The translations under genes and the position numbers were made by a program. Of a DNA stretch of 24,025 bases, positions 1 through 8,284 are shown one piece after another (the first letter of the stretch is position 1; each line of letters begins with the position of its first letter). Origin of the DNA: CAZMGD01 sp964565705 (GTDB lineage: Bacteria; Actinomycetota; Acidimicrobiia; Acidimicrobiales; Ilumatobacteraceae); NCBI GenBank assembly GCA_964565705.1, contig CAZMGD010000061.1, forward strand, positions 1 through 24,025, written 5' to 3'. The notes under the pieces were generated by a model, which had not been told where the DNA came from, ran no database searches, and saw only the letters and a program-made list of their open reading frames with translations.

Positions 1-1066
1 GGCCCACGTCGTTGCGGGCCAGGTCGACCAGCATCACGTGCTCGGCGACCTCCTTCGGGTTCTCCCGCAGCTCGCCGGCCATCCGCCGATCGTCGTCGTC
101 GCTGCGGCCGCGGCGACGGGTGCCGGCGATCGGCCGGCTGATCACCTTGGTGCCGAGCACCTGCACCATCGGTTCGGGCGACGACCCGACGATCGTGAGG
201 TCGTGGTGGCGCAGGAAGTACATGTACGGGCTCGGGTTCACCTGTCGCAGAACCCGGTAGACGTCGAACGGGTCGGCACCGAGCTGCAGGTCGTAGCGCT
301 GCGCCAGCACGACCTGGAAGATGTCGCCGGCACGGACGTAGTCCTTCGCCACCTCGACAGCCTTCTGGTAGAGGCCGCCGGGCATCGAGCTGCGGACGTC
401 CGGCAGCGCCTCCCCCGGCACCGGTGGCGCCACGGGCGCATAGTGCAGCGGCCGCGCCAGGTCGGCAACGGCCTGGTGCACGCGGGCGACCGCCGCGTCG
501 TAGGCGGCATCGAGGCCGTCGCCGTCGAGGCCGAGCACGGGCACGCTCTCGATCAGGTACACCCGCTGGCGCCAGTGGTCGAACGCGGCGAGCGATCCGA
601 TCACCGACATGACCCCGTCAGCGAGGGCGCGGTCGTCGGTCGGCGCATTCGGCAGCCGCTCGACCTCGCGCACGACGTCGTAGCCCAGGTAGCCCATCAG
701 CCCACCCTGGAGCGGTGGCAGCTCGGCGATGATCGGCGCCCGATAGTGCCGCAGCACGTGCTCGATCGCACGCAGGATCCCCTGGTCGGTCGGCGTGCCC
801 TCCGGCAGCTGACCGTCGAGCTCGACGACGCCGTCGCGCAGCGTCAAGGTCGCGCGCGGGTTGCGACCGACGAAGGAGAACCGGCTCCAGCGCTCGCCGT
901 GCTCGACGCTCTCGAGCAAGAAGCCCTCACCGTCGCCCACGAGCTTGGCGAACGCGGCGACCGGCGTCTCGAGGTCGGCGAGCAGCTCGGTCCACACCGG
1001 CACCACGGTGTTCGTGGTCGCCAGCGCGTGGAACTGGTTGCGATCGGGCGAGATGCGGATCGTCAC
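1..1066 (-). CDS. trpE: Anthranilate synthase component I (partial, C terminus outside window)
   Basis: TrpE uses chorismate and ammonia supplied by the TrpG glutaminase to make anthranilate, the first committed step of tryptophan synthesis, in the cytoplasm. The 355 codons seen begin at a GTG at 1066 (VTIRISPDRNQF...). They carry the TrpE N-terminal pattern ESVEHGERWSRFSFVGRNPR, which forms the tryptophan-feedback region in this family. At the left edge they reach LVDLARNDVG, a hallmark of the chorismate-binding domain. About 150 residues of the catalytic domain are missing because the window ends there, not because the gene is broken. The start lies 10 nt after the hisI stop on the same strand, so the two genes are probably co-transcribed. 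Para-aminobenzoate synthase (PabB) is the main alternative; the hisI neighbour and the ESVE...R N-terminal signature favour TrpE. Confidence 0.93.
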   Translation of the reverse strand, partial: MTIRISPDRNQFHALATTNTVVPVWTELLADLETPVAAFAKLVGDGEGFLLESVEHGERWSRFSFVGRNPRATLTLRDGVVELDGQLPEGTPTDQGILRAIEHVLRHYRAPIIAELPPLQGGLMGYLGYDVVREVERLPNAPTDDRALADGVMSVIGSLAAFDHWRQRVYLIESVPVLGLDGDGLDAAYDAAVARVHQAVADLARPLHYAPVAPPVPGEALPDVRSSMPGGLYQKAVEVAKDYVRAGDIFQVVLAQRYDLQLGADPFDVYRVLRQVNPSPYMYFLRHHDLTIVGSSPEPMVQVLGTKVISRPIAGTRRRGRSDDDDRRMAGELRENPKEVAEHVMLVDLARNDVG

Positions 1067-1076
1067 GGTGCCGGCG

Positions 1077-1445
1077 TCACTCGTCGCCGAAGCGACGGAA
1101 GAAGCAGGTGTGGTTGCCGGTGTGGCACGCGCCGCCACCCTCCTGGTCGACCTTGAACAGCAATGTGTCGCCGTCGCAGTCGTAGTAGGCCTCGCGGACG
1201 TACTGCGCGTCGCCGCTCGTGTCGCCCTTGCGCCACAGCTCCTGACGGCTGCGGCTCCAGTAGACCATTCGTCCCTCGGCCAACGTCCGGGCCAGGCTCT
1301 CGGCGTTCATCCACGCCATCATCAAGACGTCGCCCGTCGTCGCCTCCTGGGCGATGGCTGGCACGAGACCGTCGGCGTTGAACGCGACGGCGGCGAGCTG
1401 CTCGGGCAGCGCGGTGATCGGTCGGGCGGTCGGCACGGCGCACAT
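1077..1445 (-). CDS. hisI: Phosphoribosyl-AMP cyclohydrolase
   Basis: HisI opens the adenine ring of phosphoribosyl-AMP in the third step of histidine synthesis; it is a cytoplasmic metal-dependent enzyme. The 122-residue product has the full family signature: VLMMAWMN near the N terminus, YWSRSRQELWRKGDTSG, the metal-binding DCDGD, and GACHTGNHTCF with the conserved Cys and His residues near the C terminus. Its length fits a stand-alone cyclohydrolase without the HisE pyrophosphohydrolase domain. ATG at 1445 is preferred over an in-frame upstream start at 1487, which would add 14 Arg-rich residues not expected in the family. It precedes trpE, linking histidine and tryptophan synthesis genes. 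102 nt separate it from the groES-like gene upstream, so it may have its own promoter. Confidence 0.96.
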   Translation of the reverse strand: MCAVPTARPITALPEQLAAVAFNADGLVPAIAQEATTGDVLMMAWMNAESLARTLAEGRMVYWSRSRQELWRKGDTSGDAQYVREAYYDCDGDTLLFKVDQEGGGACHTGNHTCFFRRFGDE

Positions 1446-1547
1446 GCTACGAGCCCGCCCCTGCCGGCACCCGATGAGAACCCGCATCCAGCAGCGCCGC
1501 AGCCTGCACGTCGAGGAGCCCCACCGGTCGCCCCCGGTCGAGGTGCC

Positions 1548-1892
1548 CTACAGGTAGAGGCCGGTGCTGGCCTCGATGCGCTTGGCCGCCACGGCGTGCA
1601 GGTCGCGCTCGCGCAGCATGATGTAGTCGGTGCCGCCCACCTCGACCTCGTAGCGATCCTCGGGGCTGAACAGCACCTGGTCGCCGCTCTCGGCCGATCG
1701 GACGTTGGGCCCGAGCGCCACGACCTCGGCCCACACCAGCCGCTTGGCCAGCTGCGCCGTCGCCGGGATGAGGATGCCACCGGTGGAGCGGCGCTCGCCC
1801 TCGCTGTCGGGGATCCGCACGAGCAGGCGGTCGGCCAGCATCTTGATCGGCAGCTTCTCGCTGCTGTCGGCGGCACGCTTCTCCGTCGCCAT
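1548..1892 (-). CDS. Orphan GroES-like co-chaperonin (Cpn10 family)
   Basis: This 114-residue protein resembles GroES, the heptameric lid of the GroEL chaperonin. LPIKMLADRLLVRIPD matches the first strand of the Cpn10 fold. ERRSTGGILIPATAQ matches the mobile loop that docks on GroEL through a hydrophobic tripeptide, here ILI. Residues 54-100 follow the usual VVALGPN...GDQVLFSPED...YIMLRERDLHAV pattern. An N-terminal extension of about 12 residues is atypical. No groEL lies beside it, so it is either a second copy or a diverged paralogue. ATG at 1892 is chosen; a GTG at 1901 overlaps the reductase stop (GTGA) and would add VTA, so translational coupling to the reductase is possible. I would not assign the symbol groES without knowing whether a normal copy exists elsewhere. 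Confidence 0.82.
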   Translation of the reverse strand: MATEKRAADSSEKLPIKMLADRLLVRIPDSEGERRSTGGILIPATAQLAKRLVWAEVVALGPNVRSAESGDQVLFSPEDRYEVEVGGTDYIMLRERDLHAVAAKRIEASTGLYL

Positions 1893-1897
1893 CGCCG

Positions 1898-2866
1898 TCA
1901 CCCGATCCCCAGCGCGGCGTCGATCTCGGCCAGGACGCTCGGCGTCAGCTGGTCGATCAGGTCGATCGCGGCGAAGTTCTCCACCACCTGGCTGGCGCGG
2001 CTGGCGCCGGTGATCACCGACGACACGTGCGGGTTGGCCGCGCACCAGGCGATCGCCAGCTGGGCCAGCGACGCGCCGAAGCGGTCGGCGACGGGACGCA
2101 GGTTCTCCACCTTGCCGACCCGGTCGGGATCGGTGATCGAGCCGGCCAGCCACTCGTAGCCGGCGAGGGCGGCACGGCTGCCCTCGGGGATGCCGTCGCG
2201 GTACTTGCCGGTGAGCAGGCCGCTGGCCAGCGGGCTCCAGGTCGTCGTGCCGAGCCCGATGTCGTCGTACAGACGGGCGTACTCCACCTCGACCTTGCGC
2301 CGCTCGAGCATGTTGTACTGCGGCTGCTCGACGACGGGCTTGTGCAGGTGGTGGCGCTCGGCGATCTCCCACGCGGCGCGGATCTCGTCGGCCGGCCACT
2401 CGCTGGTGCCCCAGTACAGCGCCTTGCCGGAGGCGACGATGTCGCTCATCGCCCACACCGTCTCCTCGATCGGCGTGTCCGGGTCGGCCCGGTGGCAGTA
2501 GATCAGGTCGAGGAAGTCGAGGCCCCAGCGCTCCAGCGCACGGTCGACGGCCTGGGTCAGGTACTTGCGGTTCAGCGTGTTGTGCAGGTTCGGCGTCTTG
2601 GGGTGGAGGCCCCAGTAGAACTTGCTGGACACCACGTAGGTCGCCCGGTCCCAGCCGAGCCGGGCCAGCGCCCGCCCCATGATCGCCTCGCTCTCACCGC
2701 CCGCGTAGCTCTCGGCGTTGTCGAAGAAGTTGCAGCCGGCCTGGTGCGCAGCGTCGAGGCACTCGAGCGCGGCGTCGTCGTTCAGCTGGTTGTCGAACGA
2801 CACCCAGCTGCCGAACGACAGCACGGACAGTTGCAGACCGGAGCGTCCCATGCGGCGATAGAGCAT
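1898..2866 (-). CDS. Aldo/keto reductase (Kv-beta-like)
   Basis: A 322-residue NADPH-dependent oxidoreductase of the aldo/keto reductase superfamily, folding as a TIM barrel in the cytoplasm. Opening residues RRMGRSGLQLSVLSFGSW and the following SFDNQL are typical of the potassium-channel beta-subunit-like branch. The catalytic tetrad is visible: Asp and Tyr in FFDNAESYAGGESE, Lys in VVSSKFYWG, and His in DLIYCHRADPDTP. The cofactor-binding end includes SSVITGASRASQVVEN. The length is normal. The ATG at 2866 is preceded by TAGCGT and a 7-nt spacer, with no Shine-Dalgarno sequence, suggesting a leaderless mRNA. The groES-like gene follows with at most a few bases between. The physiological carbonyl substrate cannot be told from the sequence. 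Confidence 0.93.
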   Translation of the reverse strand: MLYRRMGRSGLQLSVLSFGSWVSFDNQLNDDAALECLDAAHQAGCNFFDNAESYAGGESEAIMGRALARLGWDRATYVVSSKFYWGLHPKTPNLHNTLNRKYLTQAVDRALERWGLDFLDLIYCHRADPDTPIEETVWAMSDIVASGKALYWGTSEWPADEIRAAWEIAERHHLHKPVVEQPQYNMLERRKVEVEYARLYDDIGLGTTTWSPLASGLLTGKYRDGIPEGSRAALAGYEWLAGSITDPDRVGKVENLRPVADRFGASLAQLAIAWCAANPHVSSVITGASRASQVVENFAAIDLIDQLTPSVLAEIDAALGIG

Positions 2867-2873
2867 GACGGCG

Positions 2874-2938
2874 ACGCTATCGGCGGCACCTCGGGCAGCG
2901 CCGGCGGGCAGCGCAGGTCACCACCGGAAACGTAGGCT
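2874..2938. promoter_or_regulatory. Divergent promoter pair with leaderless-type spacing
   Basis: Two TANNNT -10-like boxes face outward. TAGCGT on the minus strand (2874-2879) lies exactly 7 nt before the aldo/keto reductase ATG. TAGGCT on the plus strand (2933-2938) lies exactly 7 nt before the ATG at 2946. Neither gene has a Shine-Dalgarno sequence at the normal distance. In actinobacteria this spacing puts the transcription start on the A of ATG. No good -35 hexamer is obvious. The function is inferred from spacing only. Confidence 0.55.
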
Positions 2939-2945
2939 CGCGGCC

Positions 2946-4760
2946 ATGTCTGGCCCGGGTGCGAGCCGCGGCCGGTGGGACCGTCACGGGCGGCCCGCCA
3001 TGGCGTGGACGATCGCCGCCCTCGCCGTGGGCGCCGCGGTCTTCTCGACCGCCGCCCGCCCTGCGGCCACGGCACCCGCGACCGAGTGGATCCGCACCGA
3101 AGCTTCGCCGGTCAGCAGCGCCCCGCCGACGTCGCCGCCGATGCGCGAGACGATCGTCGAGACGGTCCCGGTGCCCGGCACCGTCGAGCCGGACTCCCCC
3201 GCCACGATCATCGTCGCCGACCCGTCGGCGTCGTCCACCACGCCGCTCGCCGCGCCGCATCCGGCGACCACGACCTCCACTGCGCCGCCGCCCACCGAGC
3301 CGGAGAACCCCGCGATCGTCGCCCGCCCGATCCCCGAGGCGCCGTCCGACGCGCCTGCCGTCGTTGACGCGCCCGAGTGGACGTCGTCCGTGCGGACCAC
3401 GCCGGCGGGCTACACCGCGACCGACGTCGGATGCGCCGCGGGCCTCGACGCCGGCTCGCTCGACGCGTTCTTCAGCGAACGGATCGGGCCGATGATCGGC
3501 GAGGACTACCAGCACGTCGTCGCGCTCGGCGGCGGTCGCTACCTCTGGCTGTTCCAGGACGCGTTCATCGACCAGGGCGGCACCGCCGCGCGGCTGGACC
3601 AGGCGACGTTCGTGCACAACGTGGCGCTCGTGCAGGAGGGGACCTGCTTCACGATGTACCACCGCGGCAGCGCCACTGCGCCGACCTCGTTCGAGCCGGG
3701 CACGGGTGAGCGCGCCCTGACCCACTGGTTCTGGCCGATGGGGGGCGAGGCGCTCGACGGGCGCGTGTACCAGTTCTGGGTGCGGATGGTGAGGGACTCC
3801 GGCGATCCGGGCCCTGGCGACGGGCTCGGCTGGCACCCCGACGGCGTGTACCTGGCCGTGTACGACGCCGGTTCGCTGGCCCGGCTCTCCTTCGATCGGG
3901 CGCCGGCGTCGGGGGTCACGCCGATCTACGGATACGCGGTGGCCAGCGACGGCGAGTTCACCTACCTGTTCGGCAACACGTTCGAGCAGAACCTGGCACG
4001 CGAAGGCGGGTACCACAACGGTCCGCACTCGGGCACGCAGATGTTCCTCGCCCGCGTGCCCCTCGGACAGTTCGGCGCCGCGCCGGAGTACCGGACGGCC
4101 GACGGGTGGTCGAGCGATGCCGCCGCAGCGTCATCCATCGTGTCGCGGTACTGGGCCGAGAACCCGATGCAACCGCGCTACCTGAACGGGCAGTGGGTCG
4201 CGGCGACGAAGATCGACGGCTACTGGGGCGAGGAGCTGAGCATCGACGTCGCCGCCGCCCCCTGGGGCCCGTGGTCGAACGTCGTGCGCCGGGCGCTGCT
4301 GCCGCGCGACGGCGATCCGCTGATGAACACGTACCACGCGCACCTGATGCCGTGGCTGAGCGGCGGGGCGCTGGTGGTCAGCGTGTCGCAGAACGCCCGC
4401 GACATGCTGCGCGACGCGTACCCCCACCCGGTGCGGTACCGACTCCAGTTCTTCACCGAGGCGCTCGTCGCCCCGCTCCCACCGGACACGTCCACGACGA
4501 CCACCGTGGCCGAGACCACGTCGACCACGACGACGACCGTCCCGGACACGACATCGACGACCACGTCCACGACCACGACGACCACCACCACGACCACGAC
4601 GGTCCCGCCGACCCCGCCGACCCCGCCGCCGACGCCGCCGACCGAGCCGAGCACGACGACGTCCACGACGTCCACGACGTCCACGACCACGAGCACCACG
4701 ACGCCACCGACGACGGGCCCCGACGACTCGACGACCACCGCCCCCACCACCCCCGACTGA
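2946..4760 (+). CDS. Secreted or anchored protein with propeller-like domain and Thr/Pro-rich tail
   Basis: A 604-residue protein of unknown function. A hydrophobic segment at about residues 19-40 (AWTIAALAVGAAVFSTAA), after a basic N terminus, is a signal peptide or membrane anchor. Residues 45-145 are low-complexity Pro/Thr/Ala. Residues 160-515 form a globular domain with DYQHVVALGGGRYLWLFQDAFID and further Trp/Gly/Asp-rich strands, which by memory resembles the DUF4185/DUF5005-type beta-propeller, glycosidase-like folds. Catalytic residues cannot be named. The last 80-90 residues are nearly all Thr, Ser and Pro, and there is no LPxTG sorting motif. ATG at 2946 is preferred because of the -10-like box 7 nt upstream; 3000 is an alternative that keeps the hydrophobic segment. 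It probably acts at the cell surface. A strong hairpin follows the stop. Confidence 0.8.
   Translation: MSGPGASRGRWDRHGRPAMAWTIAALAVGAAVFSTAARPAATAPATEWIRTEASPVSSAPPTSPPMRETIVETVPVPGTVEPDSPATIIVADPSASSTTPLAAPHPATTTSTAPPPTEPENPAIVARPIPEAPSDAPAVVDAPEWTSSVRTTPAGYTATDVGCAAGLDAGSLDAFFSERIGPMIGEDYQHVVALGGGRYLWLFQDAFIDQGGTAARLDQATFVHNVALVQEGTCFTMYHRGSATAPTSFEPGTGERALTHWFWPMGGEALDGRVYQFWVRMVRDSGDPGPGDGLGWHPDGVYLAVYDAGSLARLSFDRAPASGVTPIYGYAVASDGEFTYLFGNTFEQNLAREGGYHNGPHSGTQMFLARVPLGQFGAAPEYRTADGWSSDAAAASSIVSRYWAENPMQPRYLNGQWVAATKIDGYWGEELSIDVAAAPWGPWSNVVRRALLPRDGDPLMNTYHAHLMPWLSGGALVVSVSQNARDMLRDAYPHPVRYRLQFFTEALVAPLPPDTSTTTTVAETTSTTTTTVPDTTSTTTSTTTTTTTTTTTVPPTPPTPPPTPPTEPSTTTSTTSTTSTTTSTTTPPTTGPDDSTTTAPTTPD
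4486..4757 (+). repeat. Low-complexity ACG/ACC tract encoding Thr-rich tail
   Basis: A simple-sequence stretch dominated by acg, acc and tcc codons encodes poly-Thr blocks broken by VPD and by a Pro-rich VPPTPPTPPPTPPTEP segment. It is in frame with the secreted protein and forms its C terminus. Such tracts are prone to length change by slippage and to mis-assembly. Spurious Asp/His-rich and Trp/Ser-rich reading frames overlap it on other frames and strands. Confidence 0.85.
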
Positions 4761-4767
4761 CACCTTC

Positions 4768-4802
4768 GGCGCGGAACGCACGCCCTGGCGTGCATCCGCG
4801 CC
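4768..4802 (+). terminator. Hairpin terminator after the secreted-protein gene
   Basis: A two-part stem begins 7 nt after the stop codon. The outer arms GGCGCGGA (4768-4775) and TCCGCGCC (4795-4802) pair perfectly. The inner arms GCACGC (4778-4783) and GCGTGC (4788-4793) pair around a CCTG loop, with a small internal loop between the two stems. No T-tract follows, as is common for actinobacterial terminators. It separates the secreted-protein gene from the SDR gene on the same strand. Confidence 0.7.
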
Positions 4803-4862
4803 CATGCGGCTGGGTCGGGGGGTGAGCGGTACGGTCGCCGGCGCCGACGAGAGGGGATCTGG

Positions 4863-5798
4863 ATGGGACGGCTGGACGGCAAGGTGGCGATCGTGTCGGG
4901 GGCGGGCGGTGGCATCGGCCGCGCCCATGCCCTGCTGCTGGCGCTGGAGGGCGCGAGCGTCGTCGTCAACGACATCGGGCTGCGCGCGGGCGCCGACGCG
5001 GCGGGCGTCGTCGAGGAGATCAGCGCCGCCGGTGGCACGGCCACCGCGAACACGACGTCGGCGACCTGGGACGGCGCGGCCGACATCGTCGCTGCAGCGC
5101 TCGACTCCTTCGGACGGGTCGACATCGTGATCAACAACGCCACAGCGAGCGGCACCCACGACCTGTGGAGCTTCACCGAGCAGGACTGGGACCTCACGTT
5201 CGACGTCAACCTCAAGGGCTACTTCGCGATGATCCGGGCGGCGGCGCCGCACCTGTGCAGGCAGGGATCGGGCTCGATCGTCAACACGGCATCGGGTTCC
5301 GGGTTCGGGCACCCGTCGATGGTCGCCTACTCGGCGGCCAAGGAGGGCGTGATCGGCCTCACCCGCACCACGGCGAAGGAGCTCGGACGGTTCGGGGTTC
5401 GCTGCAACGCGATCCGCCCGTTCGCCGCCGGCGCGTCGACGGGCGACTACGCGGTGCGTACCGCGAAGTGGGGGCAGCTGATGGCGTTGACGATGGGCCC
5501 GAACCCTGGCGTGGCAGCCACGCCGACGTTCGACCCGCAGCAGTTCCCGCCGAGCAAGATCGCCCCGCTGGTGGTGTGGCTGTGCACGGCGGCCGCCGCC
5601 CACGTCAACGGCCGCACGTTCCACGTCAGCGGCGACGACTACTCGTTGCTGTCGGAGCCGAGCCCGCAGGTGACGGTGCACCAGGGCGGCGGCTGGGACC
5701 TGGACAGCCTGGATGCCGCCGGTCCGACGCTGACCCGCGGCGTGTCCAACCCCTACACGCTCGACGACTTCCCCGAGCTCAAGGTGTTCCCCGAATGA
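4863..5798 (+). CDS. SDR-family oxidoreductase (3-hydroxyacyl-CoA dehydrogenase-like)
   Basis: A 311-residue short-chain dehydrogenase/reductase. The NAD(P)-binding glycine motif is SGAGGGIGRA at residues 12-21. VVVNDIGL follows strand 2, where an Asp commonly selects NAD(H). NNAT is at 91-94. Ser144 or Ser146, Tyr156 and Lys160 (YSAAK) form the active site. The phrase VVVNDIGLRAGADAAGVVEEI recalls the dehydrogenase part of multifunctional beta-oxidation proteins, but the extra C-terminal 60 residues (SEPSPQVTV...) are unlike a simple SDR and the substrate is unknown. GAGGGG (4851-4856) is a good Shine-Dalgarno sequence 6 nt before the ATG, and TACGGT at 4830-4835 is a possible -10 box. The last 20 bases overlap the end of the convergent decarboxylase gene. 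Confidence 0.9.
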   Translation: MGRLDGKVAIVSGAGGGIGRAHALLLALEGASVVVNDIGLRAGADAAGVVEEISAAGGTATANTTSATWDGAADIVAAALDSFGRVDIVINNATASGTHDLWSFTEQDWDLTFDVNLKGYFAMIRAAAPHLCRQGSGSIVNTASGSGFGHPSMVAYSAAKEGVIGLTRTTAKELGRFGVRCNAIRPFAAGASTGDYAVRTAKWGQLMALTMGPNPGVAATPTFDPQQFPPSKIAPLVVWLCTAAAAHVNGRTFHVSGDDYSLLSEPSPQVTVHQGGGWDLDSLDAAGPTLTRGVSNPYTLDDFPELKVFPE

Positions 5799-7080
5799 CG
5801 TCGGCGATCGCCTGATCGAGGATCGCGATCCCGAGGTCGAGCTCGTCGTCGGTGATCGTCAGCGGTGGGGCGATGCGGAACACCCCGCCCATCCCGCGCA
5901 GCGCGGTGATGTTCATCGACAGGCCGAGCTCGAAGCAGCGGCGGGTGATCGCTGCGCCGAGCTCGGGATCCGCCTTCTTGGACTCGCGGTCGGCGACGAT
6001 CTCCAGGCCGACGAGCAGGCCGCGGCCGCGCACGTCGCCGACGCACTCGTGTCGGTCGCGCAACTCACCGAGGCCGGCGAGCAGGCGTGCGCCGGCCGCC
6101 GCCGCCCGGTCGGCCAACCGGTCGCGGAGCACGACCTCGAGAACCTTCAGCCCGACCGCGGCAGGGAGCGGGTCGGACACGTGGGTCGTGTAGAACAGGA
6201 AGCCACGCTCGTGCGCCTGCTCCTCGATCTCGTCCGTCGTCAGCACCGCGGCCAGCGGGAGGCCCGCACCGAGCGTCTTCGACAGCGTGAGGATGTCGGG
6301 CACGATGCCATCGCGCTCGAATGCGAACATCGAGCCCGTGCGCCCCATCCCGGTCTGGGCCTCGTCGAGCACGAGGAGCATGCCCCGCTCGTGGCAGCGC
6401 GCCCGGAGTGCACCGAGGTAGCCGGGCGGCAGTTCGAGGATGCCGCCAGAGGAGAGGATCGGCTCGGCGATGAACGCCGCCGGCGCGCCCGCGCTCTGGC
6501 GGTCGATCAGGTCGAACGCGTCGTCGAGCTCGGTGGCCCAGTCGAGCGAGCCGTCGGCATGGGTGAACCGCGGCCGGTAGGAGTTCGGTGCGAACACCGC
6601 CATCGATCCGGCCTGGGCGGGCCCGTGCCCGCGCCGCCCCGCGGAGTAGGTCGCCGATGCCGCTGCGCCGGTCATCCCGTGCCAGCTCTGGGCGAAGCCG
6701 ACCACCTCCCACCCACCCGTCGCCATCTTCGCCAGGCGCAGCGCGGCCTCGTTGGACTCGGCACCCGTGGTGAGCAGCAGCACCTTCGTCAGGCCGGGCG
6801 CGAGTCCAGCGAGCATCTCGGCGAGGTCGATCACCGGACGCGACAGCATCCCCGAGAACAAGTGGTCGAGGCGGCCGATCATCTCGGTGACGACCTCGAC
6901 GATCTCCGGATGGGAGTGGCCGAGGATCGCGCTCATCTGGCCGCTCGTGAAGTCGAGCACCCGCCTGCCCTGCGCGTCCTCGACGTACGCGCCCGCGGCT
7001 CGCTCGGCGACGAACGGCGACCAGGTGGCCCCGTAGCGGATCAGGTGGCGGGTCGCCTGCGCCGGCGCATCGTCGGTCAT
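5779..7080 (-). CDS. dgdA: 2,2-dialkylglycine decarboxylase (class III PLP aminotransferase fold)
   Basis: This PLP enzyme decarboxylates and transaminates 2,2-dialkylglycines such as 2-aminoisobutyrate and isovaline, giving a ketone and CO2 with pyruvate as amino acceptor. The 433-residue product equals the length I recall for the Burkholderia enzyme and matches it in long stretches. These include DFTSGQMSA (Gln48, a residue tied to decarboxylation in this family), LDHLFSGMLSRPV, TTGAESNEAA, FAQSWHGMTGAAASATYSAG, FIAEPILSSGG, DEAQTG (Asp239, Gln242), TLSKTLGAG (Lys268, Schiff base), FYTTHVSDPLPAAVGL and GGVFRIAPPLT (Arg402). ATG at 7080 aligns with the family start. It sits 22 nt after the ABC permease gene, so the three genes may form one operon. 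No DgdR-like LysR regulator is in the window. Confidence 0.95.
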   Translation of the reverse strand: MTDDAPAQATRHLIRYGATWSPFVAERAAGAYVEDAQGRRVLDFTSGQMSAILGHSHPEIVEVVTEMIGRLDHLFSGMLSRPVIDLAEMLAGLAPGLTKVLLLTTGAESNEAALRLAKMATGGWEVVGFAQSWHGMTGAAASATYSAGRRGHGPAQAGSMAVFAPNSYRPRFTHADGSLDWATELDDAFDLIDRQSAGAPAAFIAEPILSSGGILELPPGYLGALRARCHERGMLLVLDEAQTGMGRTGSMFAFERDGIVPDILTLSKTLGAGLPLAAVLTTDEIEEQAHERGFLFYTTHVSDPLPAAVGLKVLEVVLRDRLADRAAAAGARLLAGLGELRDRHECVGDVRGRGLLVGLEIVADRESKKADPELGAAITRRCFELGLSMNITALRGMGGVFRIAPPLTITDDELDLGIAILDQAIADVIRGTP

Positions 7081-7102
7081 CGGCCCATCGTCGCGCGACG
7101 GC

Positions 7103-8284
7103 TCAGTCGTCGCTGACGGCCGAGAGCGCCTCTCGCCAGCGCAGCCGCGCACCGCGGTGCAAGAGCGTGTGGGCGTAGATGCGTCCGGCGAGACGCAGCA
7201 GCAACACGACGGCGAGCACTAGCAACACGGCGGCGAGTGCGATCTCCAGCAGTGACGCCGAGCCCGTGGCGATGCGCAAGGGCATCAGCAGTGGCGAGAA
7301 CGGTGGCAGCACGGAGAGGATCCGCGCCGGCGTCCCGCCGGGTTCTGCCCCGAACACGAAGACGAGGAAGTAGGCGGCCGTCAGGAAGATCGAGATCGGC
7401 ATGACGGCACCCTGCGCGTCCTCTTGCCGGGACACGAACGAGCCGCCGAGCGCGAACAGCGTGGCGTAGAGCGCGAACCCGCCGACGAACCAGAACACCA
7501 TGCTCGGCAGCGACACCCAGACCGCTCCCGGCACGTCGGCACCGGAGATCCGCAGCGCCACCAGACCGGCGAGGATCGCGACCGCGAACTGCACGAGCCC
7601 GACGGCGCCGATCCCGGCGACCTTGCCGGCGAGCAGGTGGTGGGCGCGCACGCGAGCGAGCAGCACCTCGACCACGGCGGTGGTCTTCTCTTCGACCACG
7701 CCCGTCAGCACCGCCGAGCCGAGGAGGTTGATCGACATGAACAGCAGGACCGCGGCGACGGTGCCGACGAGCCGGCCAGCACCGTCCTCAGACGACGGTT
7801 CCAGCACCTCGCGATCGAGCGGCGCCGGCTGGAGGATCTGCTGCGCCTGCTCCGTGGTGAGCCCCGCTGCGAGCGCGCCTTCATGGGCGCGCGAGCTCAC
7901 CCACGCTGCGTCGACGATCTGCGACAGCTCGGTCGGGACGCCACCGTGGAAGTCGACGCGCTCGGCCTCGACGTCGACGGCGGCGTCCGCGTCGCCGTCG
8001 GTGACGCTCGCCGCGAGCTGGGAGGGATCGACGACGGTGACCCGGACATCGGCGTCGAACGCGGCGGCCACCTGCTCCAGCCCGCCGACGAACGACTCGG
8101 GCGCGGCGCTCGTCACGGCGACGTCGTAGGTGGTCCGGTCGCTGCCCGACACGGCGGCGTACAGGATCCCGATGCCCACGATCGCGACGACGAGGATCGC
8201 GGTGAAGATCCACAGCGCCTTGCCGCGCAGCCGCTGGCGGATCTCCCGGGCGGCGATCAGTCGCACCACCGACAAGCCCCTCAC
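7103..8284 (-). CDS. ABC-2 type transporter permease (NatB-like)
   Basis: A 393-residue integral membrane protein that pairs with the ATPase encoded just upstream. A first membrane helix (ALWIFTAILVVAIVGIGILYAAV) is followed by a large extracytoplasmic region of about 130 residues. Five or so helices follow in the second half, including LVGTVAAVLLFMSINLLGSAVL, AVGLVQFAVAILAGLVAL and IALAAVLLVLAVVLLLRLAG. The motif VVEEKTTAVVEVLLARVRAHHLLAGKVAG is characteristic of ABC-2 exporters such as the NatB sodium-extrusion and antibiotic-efflux families. The start is a GTG at 8284 that overlaps the ATPase stop as GTGA, giving tight translational coupling. The substrate is unknown; sodium, peptides or drugs are all possible. 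Confidence 0.9.
   Translation of the reverse strand: MRGLSVVRLIAAREIRQRLRGKALWIFTAILVVAIVGIGILYAAVSGSDRTTYDVAVTSAAPESFVGGLEQVAAAFDADVRVTVVDPSQLAASVTDGDADAAVDVEAERVDFHGGVPTELSQIVDAAWVSSRAHEGALAAGLTTEQAQQILQPAPLDREVLEPSSEDGAGRLVGTVAAVLLFMSINLLGSAVLTGVVEEKTTAVVEVLLARVRAHHLLAGKVAGIGAVGLVQFAVAILAGLVALRISGADVPGAVWVSLPSMVFWFVGGFALYATLFALGGSFVSRQEDAQGAVMPISIFLTAAYFLVFVFGAEPGGTPARILSVLPPFSPLLMPLRIATGSASLLEIALAAVLLVLAVVLLLRLAGRIYAHTLLHRGARLRWREALSAVSDD

Noticed and set aside
4131..5681. Minus-strand frame of 516 codons opposite the Thr-rich tail and SDR
   Set aside because: It is antisense to two supported genes and its Gly/Arg runs mirror the ACG/ACC repeats.
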